Below, one piece after another: positions 54,714-62,964 of a stretch of 64,000 bases of DNA; position 1 is the stretch's first letter, and every line of letters starts with the position of its first letter. Location of the stretch: assembly GCF_026652115.1 (NCBI RefSeq), contig NZ_JAPPSQ010000005.1:186001-250000 (forward strand), given 5' to 3'. The stretch is from Algoriphagus sp. PAP.12. GTDB lineage: Bacteria > Bacteroidota > Bacteroidia > Cytophagales > Cyclobacteriaceae. The position numbers were made by a program, and so were the translations under genes. The notes below the pieces were generated by a model that was given only the letters and a program-made list of their open reading frames with translations, searched no databases and was not told the origin of the DNA.

Positions 54714-56225
54714 TTAGAAATAAGGGCTCAAATCCGATTCTGCCGCAGGATAGGGATAGAATTTATCCAGATTTGAAAATACATTCGGTCTTGGTACTGC
54801 ACCCTCCAATGGAGGATAATAATAATCCAATGGATTTGCTACTATCCTTTGTCCATGAGGAATGATAATTTCTTCTATTCTATTGGTTCTCTGAATATCA
54901 AACCATCTTTTATTTTCGAAGGCTAGCTCCACTCTTCTCTCTTTGAAAATGGCTTCTCCGAGATCCGCTTGACCAGAAGCAGTCGTATCATCTAATCCCG
55001 CACGGTCTCTTACCATATTCAAATATTTGGCTGCCTCAGTGGTCTTCCCTTGCTCATTCAACGCCTCTGCCATGAACAAAAGAACTTCTGCATAACGATA
55101 AACTGGCCAATTCATACCATGATTATTATGCTGTGAATGGAAGCTTTGGAATTTCTTGATATAAGGATAATTCTTATCATCTCTGAAGCTTCCTTCCAAA
55201 TAAACATTTCCAATCGATGCTTCTTTTCGAAGATCACCATCTTCATAAGCTTCTATAATATCTGGAGTCGGGATATTGTTTCCTTCTCCATCAATATTTT
55301 GAGGGTTGCTTGTCCCCATAATTGGCTCCAATTCAGAAGCTGAAATAGGTCTTGGCATAAACTGATACATGAAATTTCCATTCAATCCAGCAGAACCTTC
55401 TAGAAATTGTACCTCAAAAACAGATTCCGAATTATTTTTATTTGAAGTGTTTTCGGAGAAAGCCATATCATAGGAAGGCATCAATTGATATTGATTACTG
55501 GTCACTACCGGAGTTAAAATTTGTTCTGCATCAGACCATTTTTCCTGATTGATATACACATTTGCCAAAAGAGTTCTGGCAGCTCCTGAAGTTACTCTAC
55601 CTGCTTGCTGCTCTGATTTATTTGGTAATAAAGGAACAGCTGCCTGAAGATCCTGCTCGATTTGTGCATAAACCTCAGCCTCGCTAGAAAGTGGAAGTGC
55701 TGCCTCTTCTCTTGCCGCCACAGGAGTTAAATGCAAAGGAACACTTCCCCAATAGCGAACCAATTCAAAATAGGCATAGGCTCTAAGAAATAGGGCTTGA
55801 CCCTTCACATTAGCTTTTGCATCCGCATCAAATTCAACATCATCGATTACATCAAGAATCTGATTGGTCCGGGCGATGATTTGATAATCTTGTCTCCATT
55901 GATCAGTCAAATGGCCATTTGGATTGGTACCATTGGAAACTAATAAAGAGAAATCTGCCAAATCCTCTTGAGGATCTACTGCCCCAAACAAGACATTTCG
56001 AGCATAATAGGTATTATCGGAATGCATCTCCCCTAACAACCACGCTCTGTTGTTTACAATATTTCGGAGGGGCACATAAGCTGCATTCACAGCTTGTTCA
56101 AAGTCATTTTGGTTTTTGAAGAAAGTTGCCGAACTCAATTGAGTTTCTGGTACCACGGTCAAGAAATCATCACAACTGGTTGACAAAATCCCTACTGCAG
56201 CGATGGCTAGAATATATTTTTTCAT
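54714..56225 (-). CDS. SusD/RagB-family nutrient-binding outer-membrane lipoprotein
   Basis: 503 residues. Start at the ATG 56,225, giving signal YILAIAAVGILSTSC (Cys18) and then DDFLTVVPE, the usual SusD opening. TPR-like helices include FLRAYAYFELVRYWGSVPL and the C-terminal ERRVELAFENKRWFDIQR, both hallmarks. It binds glycans at the cell surface and forms the lid of the SusC channel. It follows susC by 45 bases and is closed by a terminator; no SusE/F-like gene follows. The ligand is unknown, but the neighbours suggest a glycoside handled by oxidation. Confidence 0.95.
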   Translation of the reverse strand: MKKYILAIAAVGILSTSCDDFLTVVPETQLSSATFFKNQNDFEQAVNAAYVPLRNIVNNRAWLLGEMHSDNTYYARNVLFGAVDPQEDLADFSLLVSNGTNPNGHLTDQWRQDYQIIARTNQILDVIDDVEFDADAKANVKGQALFLRAYAYFELVRYWGSVPLHLTPVAAREEAALPLSSEAEVYAQIEQDLQAAVPLLPNKSEQQAGRVTSGAARTLLANVYINQEKWSDAEQILTPVVTSNQYQLMPSYDMAFSENTSNKNNSESVFEVQFLEGSAGLNGNFMYQFMPRPISASELEPIMGTSNPQNIDGEGNNIPTPDIIEAYEDGDLRKEASIGNVYLEGSFRDDKNYPYIKKFQSFHSQHNNHGMNWPVYRYAEVLLFMAEALNEQGKTTEAAKYLNMVRDRAGLDDTTASGQADLGEAIFKERRVELAFENKRWFDIQRTNRIEEIIIPHGQRIVANPLDYYYPPLEGAVPRPNVFSNLDKFYPYPAAESDLSPYF

Positions 56226-56270
56226 TTTTAAATTCAATTAGGGTTAGAAATGTGGTTCAAAATCATTTGA

Positions 56271-59200
56271 TTAGAAATTGATATTTGCACCGATTGTGAT
56301 TGTTCTTGGAACTGGATAAGGACCCAAATCCACGCCCGGACTTAAATTCCCTCCGTCTCCGCTACCATTATTCTGCATACTAACCTCTGGATTTGGGCCA
56401 CCCCAATACTTGGTAAATACCCACATATTTTGTCCAGAAAGGTAAACTCTTGCAGATTTCAATGAATTGGAAATATTAGAGAAGGTGTAGCCTAATGTGA
56501 TATTTCGGATTGTGAAATAAGACGCATCCCAAACGAAGTTGCTATTGTTCCAGTCTCTTTCTACCCCTGTCACATTACCACCACCTACAGTAGTGCCAAA
56601 AATCCCTTCTCCTGGATCTTCTGGAGATCTGAATCTATCAATTGCTTTCGCAACCATATTAAATACACCATCCAAATTCGCAGTTGAATAAAGGTGTCTC
56701 ATATACAATTGGTTACCATAAGAACCAGATGCTGTAATACTTGCATCAAAGTTTCTATATTTAAAGTTGTTTACCAATCCGTAAACGAACTTAGGGAATG
56801 GGTTTCCAATGATAGCTCTATCGTCGTTATCACCACCATAAGTGATTACGCCATCTCCATTAATATCAGCCAACTTAATACTACCCACTGTAGATCTACC
56901 AGGAATGATTGGAGAACTAGCCAAATCTTCTGCATTAGCATAGTTACCCAACTTTACCAATCCATAGAACTGACCAAATGGTTGCCCAACCTGGGTAATG
57001 TGATATGAACCATAAACTCTATCAATTCCATCAGCTAATTCAATTACCTTGTTTCTGTTAAAAGAAATATTTGCATTGGTTGTCCACTTAAATTCTCCTG
57101 TGGTGTTAACTGTATTCACTGCAAATTCATGTCCCCAAAAATGTATCTCTCCAATGTTGTCATTGAAGTTGGTAAAACCTGATTCCTGAGGAATTTGAAC
57201 AGCATATAATAAGTTTGTAGTGTTTTTGGTATAGAAGTCATAAGCAAACTGAACTCTATCATCCCACAAACCTAAATCCAACCCTAAATCCAACTGAGTT
57301 GTAGTTTCCCAACCTAGGTTGGAATTGTTCAAGGAAGTAACACCTGCCCCAGGAACAACCTGATCTCCAAATACAGCATTGATCGTATTGTTTACCAAGG
57401 CATATTGTGTATAGTTACCGATATTGTTATTTCCTGTCACACCGTAACTAGCTCTCAGCTTTGCAAAAGACACTGTAGAACTTGTATTCAAAAATCCTTC
57501 GTCAGACATTACCCAACCAACAGATGTAGAAGGGAAAACACCCCATCTATTGTCTGCACCAAATCGAGAGGAACCATCACCTCTCACAGAAGCAGTAAAT
57601 AAGTATTTACCCATATAATTATAGGTCAGTCTAGAAAAAACTGAAGTCAAGGACCACTCATTTACACCTGATTGAGTTCCTCCTCGGTTGATATTAATTG
57701 CGCCTTGAATGGTTGGGAGGCGATCGTCAGCATAGGTATCAGCTTGAATTCTTGTACTTTCCATTCTATATTTTTGATTGGAAAATCCGACCAAAGCCTC
57801 AAAAGTATGATCACCAATTGTCTTGGCATAGGTTGCAGTATTTTCATTTAACCAAGACAAGGCCTCAACATTTTGTCTTACTGAAACAGCTACTGTAGGA
57901 ATCGCTACGTTAATGGCGGAAGTTGCAGTAGATGGGTTAAAGAAGAAGAATTTTGAATTGTTGATCTCAGTATTGAAAGTAGACTTCAAAGTAAGACCTG
58001 GGATAGGCTGCCAGTCAACAAAAGCATTAGCCAACAAGTTGGTTTGCTTAGTCTCATTTGTGATTTCTCTAGCAGATCTTACCCAGTTAGGGTATGCGAA
58101 TATGTTACCTGTTTCAGCAGGAAATCTATTGTAATAAGTCAACTCTCCATTTTCATCATAAATTGGCATTACTGGCCAAGTATGTAAAGCATTGAAAATA
58201 ATACCTGTACCACGCGTACCATCTGTTCTTGGCGTATTATCTACTACATAGTTTGGAGCCAAATTAAAACCAACATTTACTTTATCAGAGATATTATAAG
58301 TATTGTTTATTCTCAATGAGTATCTCTGATACTGCGTATTTTCAACAACCCCCTCTTGATCAAATACACCTGCGATAATTGCGGTATTTACTTTTTCCTT
58401 ATTTGAGGTGATAGTTAAGTTGTAAGATGAAATTGGAGCGTTTTGTACGATTAATGCATCATACCAGTCATTATTTTGACCTCTATATTGAGAAGGGTTT
58501 TGAAATGCAGCAGGGACAGCCTGTCCAGCATCTTCGTAGTACTCTTTTTTGAACTGAGCAAATTCCTCAGCATTCATCATTTCTAACCTTCCTCTTTGAG
58601 GAACATTTTGAATACCCGTGTAGACATTAAAACCGATGTTAGTTTGCCCTGTCTTTCCTTTTTTAGTTGTAATCAAAACAACACCATTAGCTGCTCTTGA
58701 TCCATACAAGGATGTTGAAGCAGCATCTTTCAAAACAGAAATTTCCTGAATTTCATCAGGGTTGATTTGGTTGATATCTCCTGTGATAGGGAAACCATCC
58801 ACCACATAAAGTGGCTGACTACCACCAGATACAGATAATTGCCCTCTGATACGGACATTCATTCCTTGACCTGGCTTACCTGTTGTTTGGTTGATTTGCA
58901 CTCCAGCAAGCCTTCCTTGTAATTTTTGAGCAGTGGATGACACTGGCAAATCAGCCATTTCAGCCTCTGAAACTGATTGAATAGCACCGGTAACTTCTCT
59001 TTTGATCTGACTACCGTAACCTACAACTACTACTTCACTCAAATCTGAAGTAGAATACTCTAAAGAAACATTGACTGTTGATTGCCCGGCGACAACCGCA
59101 ACTTCTTTGGCTACAAAACCGACAAAACTAAATACTAAAGTCTCGCCAGGCGCAGCTTGGATACTAAAAGAACCATCGATGTCGGTTACCGTACCCTTTT

Positions 59201-59372
59201 GCGTCCCTTTCACGGAGACTAAGGCACCTGGAATGGGCTCATTATCCGGTACCGAAACGACGACCCCGGTGATTGTTTGGGTCTGTCCAAAACTCGATAT
59301 GCTTATGCACAGCGTTAATAGTAAAAATCCAATAAATCGGATTTTCACCCTAGATAGATAGTGGTTATTCAT
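56271..59372 (-). CDS. SusC/RagA-family TonB-linked outer-membrane receptor
   Basis: 1033 residues. A signal peptide (to about ...SSFGQ, residue 29) is followed by a carboxypeptidase-D-like regulatory domain (GVVVSVPDNEPIPGALVSVK), the TonB box region (SEVVVVGYGSQIKREVTGAI), the plug (LQGRLAGVQINQ, RIRGQLSVSGGSQPLYVVDGFP, ILKDAASTSLYGSRAANGV) and the long beta-barrel ending in ITIGANINF. There is no N-terminal STN domain, so no anti-sigma signalling is expected. It imports a glycan with the downstream SusD. Its promoter region carries three direct-repeat operator candidates and is shared with the divergent SGNH/cytochrome gene. Confidence 0.97.
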   Translation of the reverse strand: MNNHYLSRVKIRFIGFLLLTLCISISSFGQTQTITGVVVSVPDNEPIPGALVSVKGTQKGTVTDIDGSFSIQAAPGETLVFSFVGFVAKEVAVVAGQSTVNVSLEYSTSDLSEVVVVGYGSQIKREVTGAIQSVSEAEMADLPVSSTAQKLQGRLAGVQINQTTGKPGQGMNVRIRGQLSVSGGSQPLYVVDGFPITGDINQINPDEIQEISVLKDAASTSLYGSRAANGVVLITTKKGKTGQTNIGFNVYTGIQNVPQRGRLEMMNAEEFAQFKKEYYEDAGQAVPAAFQNPSQYRGQNNDWYDALIVQNAPISSYNLTITSNKEKVNTAIIAGVFDQEGVVENTQYQRYSLRINNTYNISDKVNVGFNLAPNYVVDNTPRTDGTRGTGIIFNALHTWPVMPIYDENGELTYYNRFPAETGNIFAYPNWVRSAREITNETKQTNLLANAFVDWQPIPGLTLKSTFNTEINNSKFFFFNPSTATSAINVAIPTVAVSVRQNVEALSWLNENTATYAKTIGDHTFEALVGFSNQKYRMESTRIQADTYADDRLPTIQGAININRGGTQSGVNEWSLTSVFSRLTYNYMGKYLFTASVRGDGSSRFGADNRWGVFPSTSVGWVMSDEGFLNTSSTVSFAKLRASYGVTGNNNIGNYTQYALVNNTINAVFGDQVVPGAGVTSLNNSNLGWETTTQLDLGLDLGLWDDRVQFAYDFYTKNTTNLLYAVQIPQESGFTNFNDNIGEIHFWGHEFAVNTVNTTGEFKWTTNANISFNRNKVIELADGIDRVYGSYHITQVGQPFGQFYGLVKLGNYANAEDLASSPIIPGRSTVGSIKLADINGDGVITYGGDNDDRAIIGNPFPKFVYGLVNNFKYRNFDASITASGSYGNQLYMRHLYSTANLDGVFNMVAKAIDRFRSPEDPGEGIFGTTVGGGNVTGVERDWNNSNFVWDASYFTIRNITLGYTFSNISNSLKSARVYLSGQNMWVFTKYWGGPNPEVSMQNNGSGDGGNLSPGVDLGPYPVPRTITIGANINF

Positions 59373-59435
59373 ACTGGCGGGTTTAAAATTAATTGATAAA
59401 ATTTTAACTAATTTTCACCAAATCACGTACAAACC

Positions 59436-59452
59436 CATCCTGCCATATCCTG
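59436..59452 (-). promoter_or_regulatory. Direct-repeat operator candidate A
   Basis: CATCCTG-CCA-TATCCTG; on the minus strand CAGGATA-TGG-CAGGATG. Two 7-base half-sites with a 10-base period, 64 bases upstream of the susC ATG. Confidence 0.5.
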
Positions 59453-59483
59453 CGCAAACTACTGAAAACCAACATTTAAAACA

Positions 59484-59500
59484 CAGGACAGAACAGGACA
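59484..59500 (+). promoter_or_regulatory. Direct-repeat operator candidate B
   Basis: CAGGACA-GAA-CAGGACA, a perfect 7-base direct repeat with a 10-base period. Confidence 0.55.
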
Positions 59501-59570
59501 CACCGACTACCACTTTCATTTCCCTATTTAAAGTGCCAATTACAGGCTTTATCAAAAAGACTTCCTTTTT

Positions 59571-59587
59571 CAGGATAGAACAGGACA
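59571..59587 (+). promoter_or_regulatory. Direct-repeat operator candidate C
   Basis: CAGGATA-GAA-CAGGACA followed by GAA; same spacing and spacer as site B, 128 bases upstream of the SGNH/cytochrome gene. Confidence 0.55.
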
Positions 59588-59714
59588 GAATTCAATAAAA
59601 TATTCTGTATTTAATTTTTATTATTTATAATTATTCTAATAAAGACCGAAAATAAAATACTTCTTGAATAATTAGGGCGAACCTACTAATATTAGATTTC
59701 AATCTTCCCTATCT

Positions 59715-62700
59715 ATGCAATTTAAATTTAGACCCTGGTGGCTTTCCCTTATACTTTTAGTCGGAATAAGCAGCTGTACAAAAGAAAAAAACCTAGAACT
59801 TCGCAAAAACACTCATATCACTTTGGTTGGAAACAATCTAGCTTCCAGAATGATGGAGTTTGGCTGGTTCGAAACCGAAATGCAAGTCCGTTATCCAGAT
59901 AGCGCTTTAGTTATCAGAAATCTAGCAGATCCTGGAGACACTCCTGGTTTTCGACCAAGATCTGGCACCAATGATCCTTGGGTTTTCCCTGGAGCAGAAG
60001 ATTTTCAAGAAGAATATGCTACTCCTTCTGGAAGCATTGGATTTTTAGAAAAACCTGATCAATGGCTAACTCGACTTAAGGCAGACATAGTCATAGGTTT
60101 TTTTGGATTTAATGAATCTTTCCAAGGATTGGAAAAGCTTCAAAATTATAAGGATGAGTTGGAGGCTTGGATTCTTCACACCCAAAAACAAAAGTACAAT
60201 GGCAATGCCGCTCCTCAGATTGCATTAGTATCTCCTATTGCTTTTGAAGACATCTCTGACATAATAGATGTACCGGATGGCAAAAAGGAAAATACTATCC
60301 TCAAGCAATACACTGAAGGCATGCGAGAAATCGCTCAGAAATACGACTTAGTTTTTGTAGACGCTTTTGACGCGAGCCAGGATTGGTATGATAGTTCAGA
60401 CAAACCCTTAACCATCGATGGCACCCAGCTGACTGAAGAAGGTTATAAAATCTTTGGAGATTTTTTAGCTAATAAATTATTTGGACAAACCAATCATCAA
60501 GCTGAAGTAAATCTGGATTTGATTCATAAGGCAGTGCAAGAGAAAAACTGGATGTGGCACAATGACTACAAGATTCCAAATGGAGTTCACGTTTTCGGTC
60601 GTCGGTATGATCCTTTCGGTCCAGACAACTACCCTTTTGAGCAAGAGAAAATCCGACAAATGACTGCAATCAGAGACTCTGCTATTTGGGATGCAAACCA
60701 AGGGAAGACTTTTGATTTGGCTACCGCCGACGCCAGAACCAGAACCCTTCCCGAAGTCACAACAAATTACAATCCAGAGGCAAATGGAAGTATGGAATAC
60801 CTATATGGAGAAGATGCATTAAAAACCATCAAAGTTCCCGAAGGATATAAAATTGAGCTTTTCGCTTCCGAACAGGAATTCCCTGATCTGGCCAACCCAG
60901 TTCAACTCTCCTTTGATAATAAAGGTAGACTTTGGGTGGCTACGATGCCTAGCTACCCTCACTACAAGCCGGGGGATCCAAGACCTCAGGATAAATTGAT
61001 CATTTTGGAGGATACCGATGGTGATGGCAAAGCGGACAAACAAACCACTTTCGCAGATAATCTTCACATCCCAGTTGGTTTTGAAATTGCAGCGGATGGC
61101 GTCTACGTTTCCCAAAGTCCGAATTTGGTGTTTTTAGAGGACACTGATGGAGATGACAAGGCAGATAAAAAAACCATTCTTCTTTCTGGCTTTGATGACC
61201 ATGATACCCACCATGCCATTTCTGCATTTACTACAGATGAAAGTGGAGCAATTTTTATGGGTGAAGGGGTTTTCCTCCATACCAATGTGGAGACTTCCTA
61301 TGGCCCTGTTAGAGCAACCAATGGCGGATTCTATCGCTACGAACCAAAAAGACATAAGCTAGAGCGGGTAAATCAGGTCTCAATCCCTAACCCTTGGGGA
61401 ATTGCTTTTGATGAGTGGGGTCAAAACTTCTATGCAGAAACTTCCGGTCCAAATGTCAACTGGATGCTTCCGGGATCTACCTTGCCTCGGTACGGAAATG
61501 CAAATTACAAAGGTCCAAACTTGGTGGAAAAAGCGCATTTGGTTCGCCCTACTTCAGGATTGGAGTTCATTTCCAGTAGACATTTCCCAGATGATATTCA
61601 AGGGGATTTGATCATCAACAATACCATTGGATTTTTGGGAACCAAACAGCATCAAATGGTGGAAGACACTGTTGGATTTACTTCCAAATGGCGTCAGGAT
61701 CTAATCACTTCGACAGATCGTAATTTCCGACCAGTAGATATGGAAATAGCTCCTGATGGATCTTTATATGTGGTCGATTGGCACAACATCTTGATTGGAC
61801 ACATGCAGCATAATGCAAGAGATCCATTAAGAGATCATGTCCATGGTAGAATCTACCGTGTGACCTATCCTTCCAGACCGTTGATTACTCCAGCCAAAAT
61901 CGATGGAGCTACCATTTATGAGCTTTTGGAAAACCTAAAGCTTCCTGAGTACAGAACCCGATACAGAACCAAAAGAGAACTGAGAGGTAGAGATACTCAA
62001 GAAGTATATGATGCTGTCGAAAAATGGCTCACAGAGTTGAACCCAGACGATCCAAACTATGAACACAATCGCCTTGAAGCACTTTGGGTAACGTGGGGTG
62101 CGGATAAAGTAAATCAAGACCTCCTTCGTCAATTATTAAAATCTGAAGACTATCGAGTGAGAGCAGCCGCTACCCGTGTATTGAGATACACTGGTCATCA
62201 AGTCAAAGATCAAGCGGATCTATTGATGCAATCGGTAAAAGATCCAAATGGAAGAGTGAGAATCGAAGCAATTGCAGCAGCATCTTGGCTTCCTAGAGAA
62301 ATAGGAACGCCTATTTTGGCAGAAGCTGAAAAGCAGGAAAAAGACAATACCTGGATTCCTAGAACCTTGGAAACAGCTGTTGCTCACATGAATGGACTGT
62401 CTGTTTCAGAGAAGAAAGAAGAAGATATCAAATCCTCATTGACAGGATCTGATCGAGAACTGTTTGTTATCGGAAAAGAAATCTATGCCCGAGAAGGCTT
62501 CTGTGCGACCTGCCATCAAGAAGATGGTGGTGGATTGGCGGCATCTGGTTTCCCTCCATTGAAAGGCACTCCATGGGTAACTGGAAGCCCAGAAAGAGCA
62601 ATCAAGATTGTATTGAAAGGGCTTTTGGGGCCAATAGAAGTAGCTGGAAAAGAATATCCCGGTCAGGTTCCAATGACTCCGTTCGAAGGAATGTTGGATG

Positions 62701-62864
62701 ATTCAGAAGTAGCAGCGGTGTTGACCTTTGTAAGAAACTCATTTGGAAATCAAGCTTCTCCAATTTCTCCAGATATGGTGAAAAAGATTCGCGAAGAAAT
62801 CAAAGATCAGGAAGGATTCTACAACCCAAGTGATTTGCTGAAGCAACATCCAATGGAGAAATAA
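59715..62864 (+). CDS. SGNH hydrolase + membrane-bound dehydrogenase-like + HEAT + cytochrome c lipoprotein
   Basis: 1049 residues, with a short signal SLILLVGISSC (Cys21). Residues ~30-260 form an SGNH/GDSL-like esterase domain (THITLVGNN, GFFGFNESF, then the C-terminal TIDGTQLTEEGY block in place of the usual DxxH). Residues ~360-740 form a PVC-type dehydrogenase propeller (VPEGYKIELFASEQEFPDLANP, TDGDGKAD calcium-binding-like loops). HEAT-like repeats fill 750-900. The cytochrome c heme motif CATCH is at 930-934 with a Met ligand candidate in VPMTPFEGML. Likely a periplasmic oxidoreductase that also deacylates its glycan; this is inference. Divergent from susC. Confidence 0.85.
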   Translation: MQFKFRPWWLSLILLVGISSCTKEKNLELRKNTHITLVGNNLASRMMEFGWFETEMQVRYPDSALVIRNLADPGDTPGFRPRSGTNDPWVFPGAEDFQEEYATPSGSIGFLEKPDQWLTRLKADIVIGFFGFNESFQGLEKLQNYKDELEAWILHTQKQKYNGNAAPQIALVSPIAFEDISDIIDVPDGKKENTILKQYTEGMREIAQKYDLVFVDAFDASQDWYDSSDKPLTIDGTQLTEEGYKIFGDFLANKLFGQTNHQAEVNLDLIHKAVQEKNWMWHNDYKIPNGVHVFGRRYDPFGPDNYPFEQEKIRQMTAIRDSAIWDANQGKTFDLATADARTRTLPEVTTNYNPEANGSMEYLYGEDALKTIKVPEGYKIELFASEQEFPDLANPVQLSFDNKGRLWVATMPSYPHYKPGDPRPQDKLIILEDTDGDGKADKQTTFADNLHIPVGFEIAADGVYVSQSPNLVFLEDTDGDDKADKKTILLSGFDDHDTHHAISAFTTDESGAIFMGEGVFLHTNVETSYGPVRATNGGFYRYEPKRHKLERVNQVSIPNPWGIAFDEWGQNFYAETSGPNVNWMLPGSTLPRYGNANYKGPNLVEKAHLVRPTSGLEFISSRHFPDDIQGDLIINNTIGFLGTKQHQMVEDTVGFTSKWRQDLITSTDRNFRPVDMEIAPDGSLYVVDWHNILIGHMQHNARDPLRDHVHGRIYRVTYPSRPLITPAKIDGATIYELLENLKLPEYRTRYRTKRELRGRDTQEVYDAVEKWLTELNPDDPNYEHNRLEALWVTWGADKVNQDLLRQLLKSEDYRVRAAATRVLRYTGHQVKDQADLLMQSVKDPNGRVRIEAIAAASWLPREIGTPILAEAEKQEKDNTWIPRTLETAVAHMNGLSVSEKKEEDIKSSLTGSDRELFVIGKEIYAREGFCATCHQEDGGGLAASGFPPLKGTPWVTGSPERAIKIVLKGLLGPIEVAGKEYPGQVPMTPFEGMLDDSEVAAVLTFVRNSFGNQASPISPDMVKKIREEIKDQEGFYNPSDLLKQHPMEK

Positions 62865-62892
62865 ACCTGTCTTTCTAAAATATTAGACTTAA

Positions 62893-62899
62893 CAGGACA
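62893..62899 (+). promoter_or_regulatory. Single CAGGACA half-site
   Basis: CAGGACA 65 bases upstream of the FG-GAP gene. It is one half-site only and may be chance. Confidence 0.15.
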
Positions 62900-62904
62900 G
62901 TTTG

Positions 62905-62941
62905 AATGGGAAGGAATGGTAGATTTCTTCCCATTTTCATT
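62905..62941 (+). terminator. Probable terminator of the SGNH/cytochrome gene
   Basis: 9-bp stem (62,905-62,913 and 62,927-62,935) with a 13-base loop and a moderately T-rich tail. Confidence 0.5.
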
Positions 62942-62964
62942 TAAACCCTTCAAACACAACTTCC

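Larger units (their letters stand above)
59373..59714. other. Divergent susC / SGNH-cytochrome promoter region, 342 bases
   Basis: This intergenic region is AT-rich on its right side and holds no open frame. It carries three paired CAGGAYA sites (59,436-59,452; 59,484-59,500; 59,571-59,587). I found no perfect TAnnTTTG element on either strand, so the promoters may depend on an activator. Confidence 0.55.
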
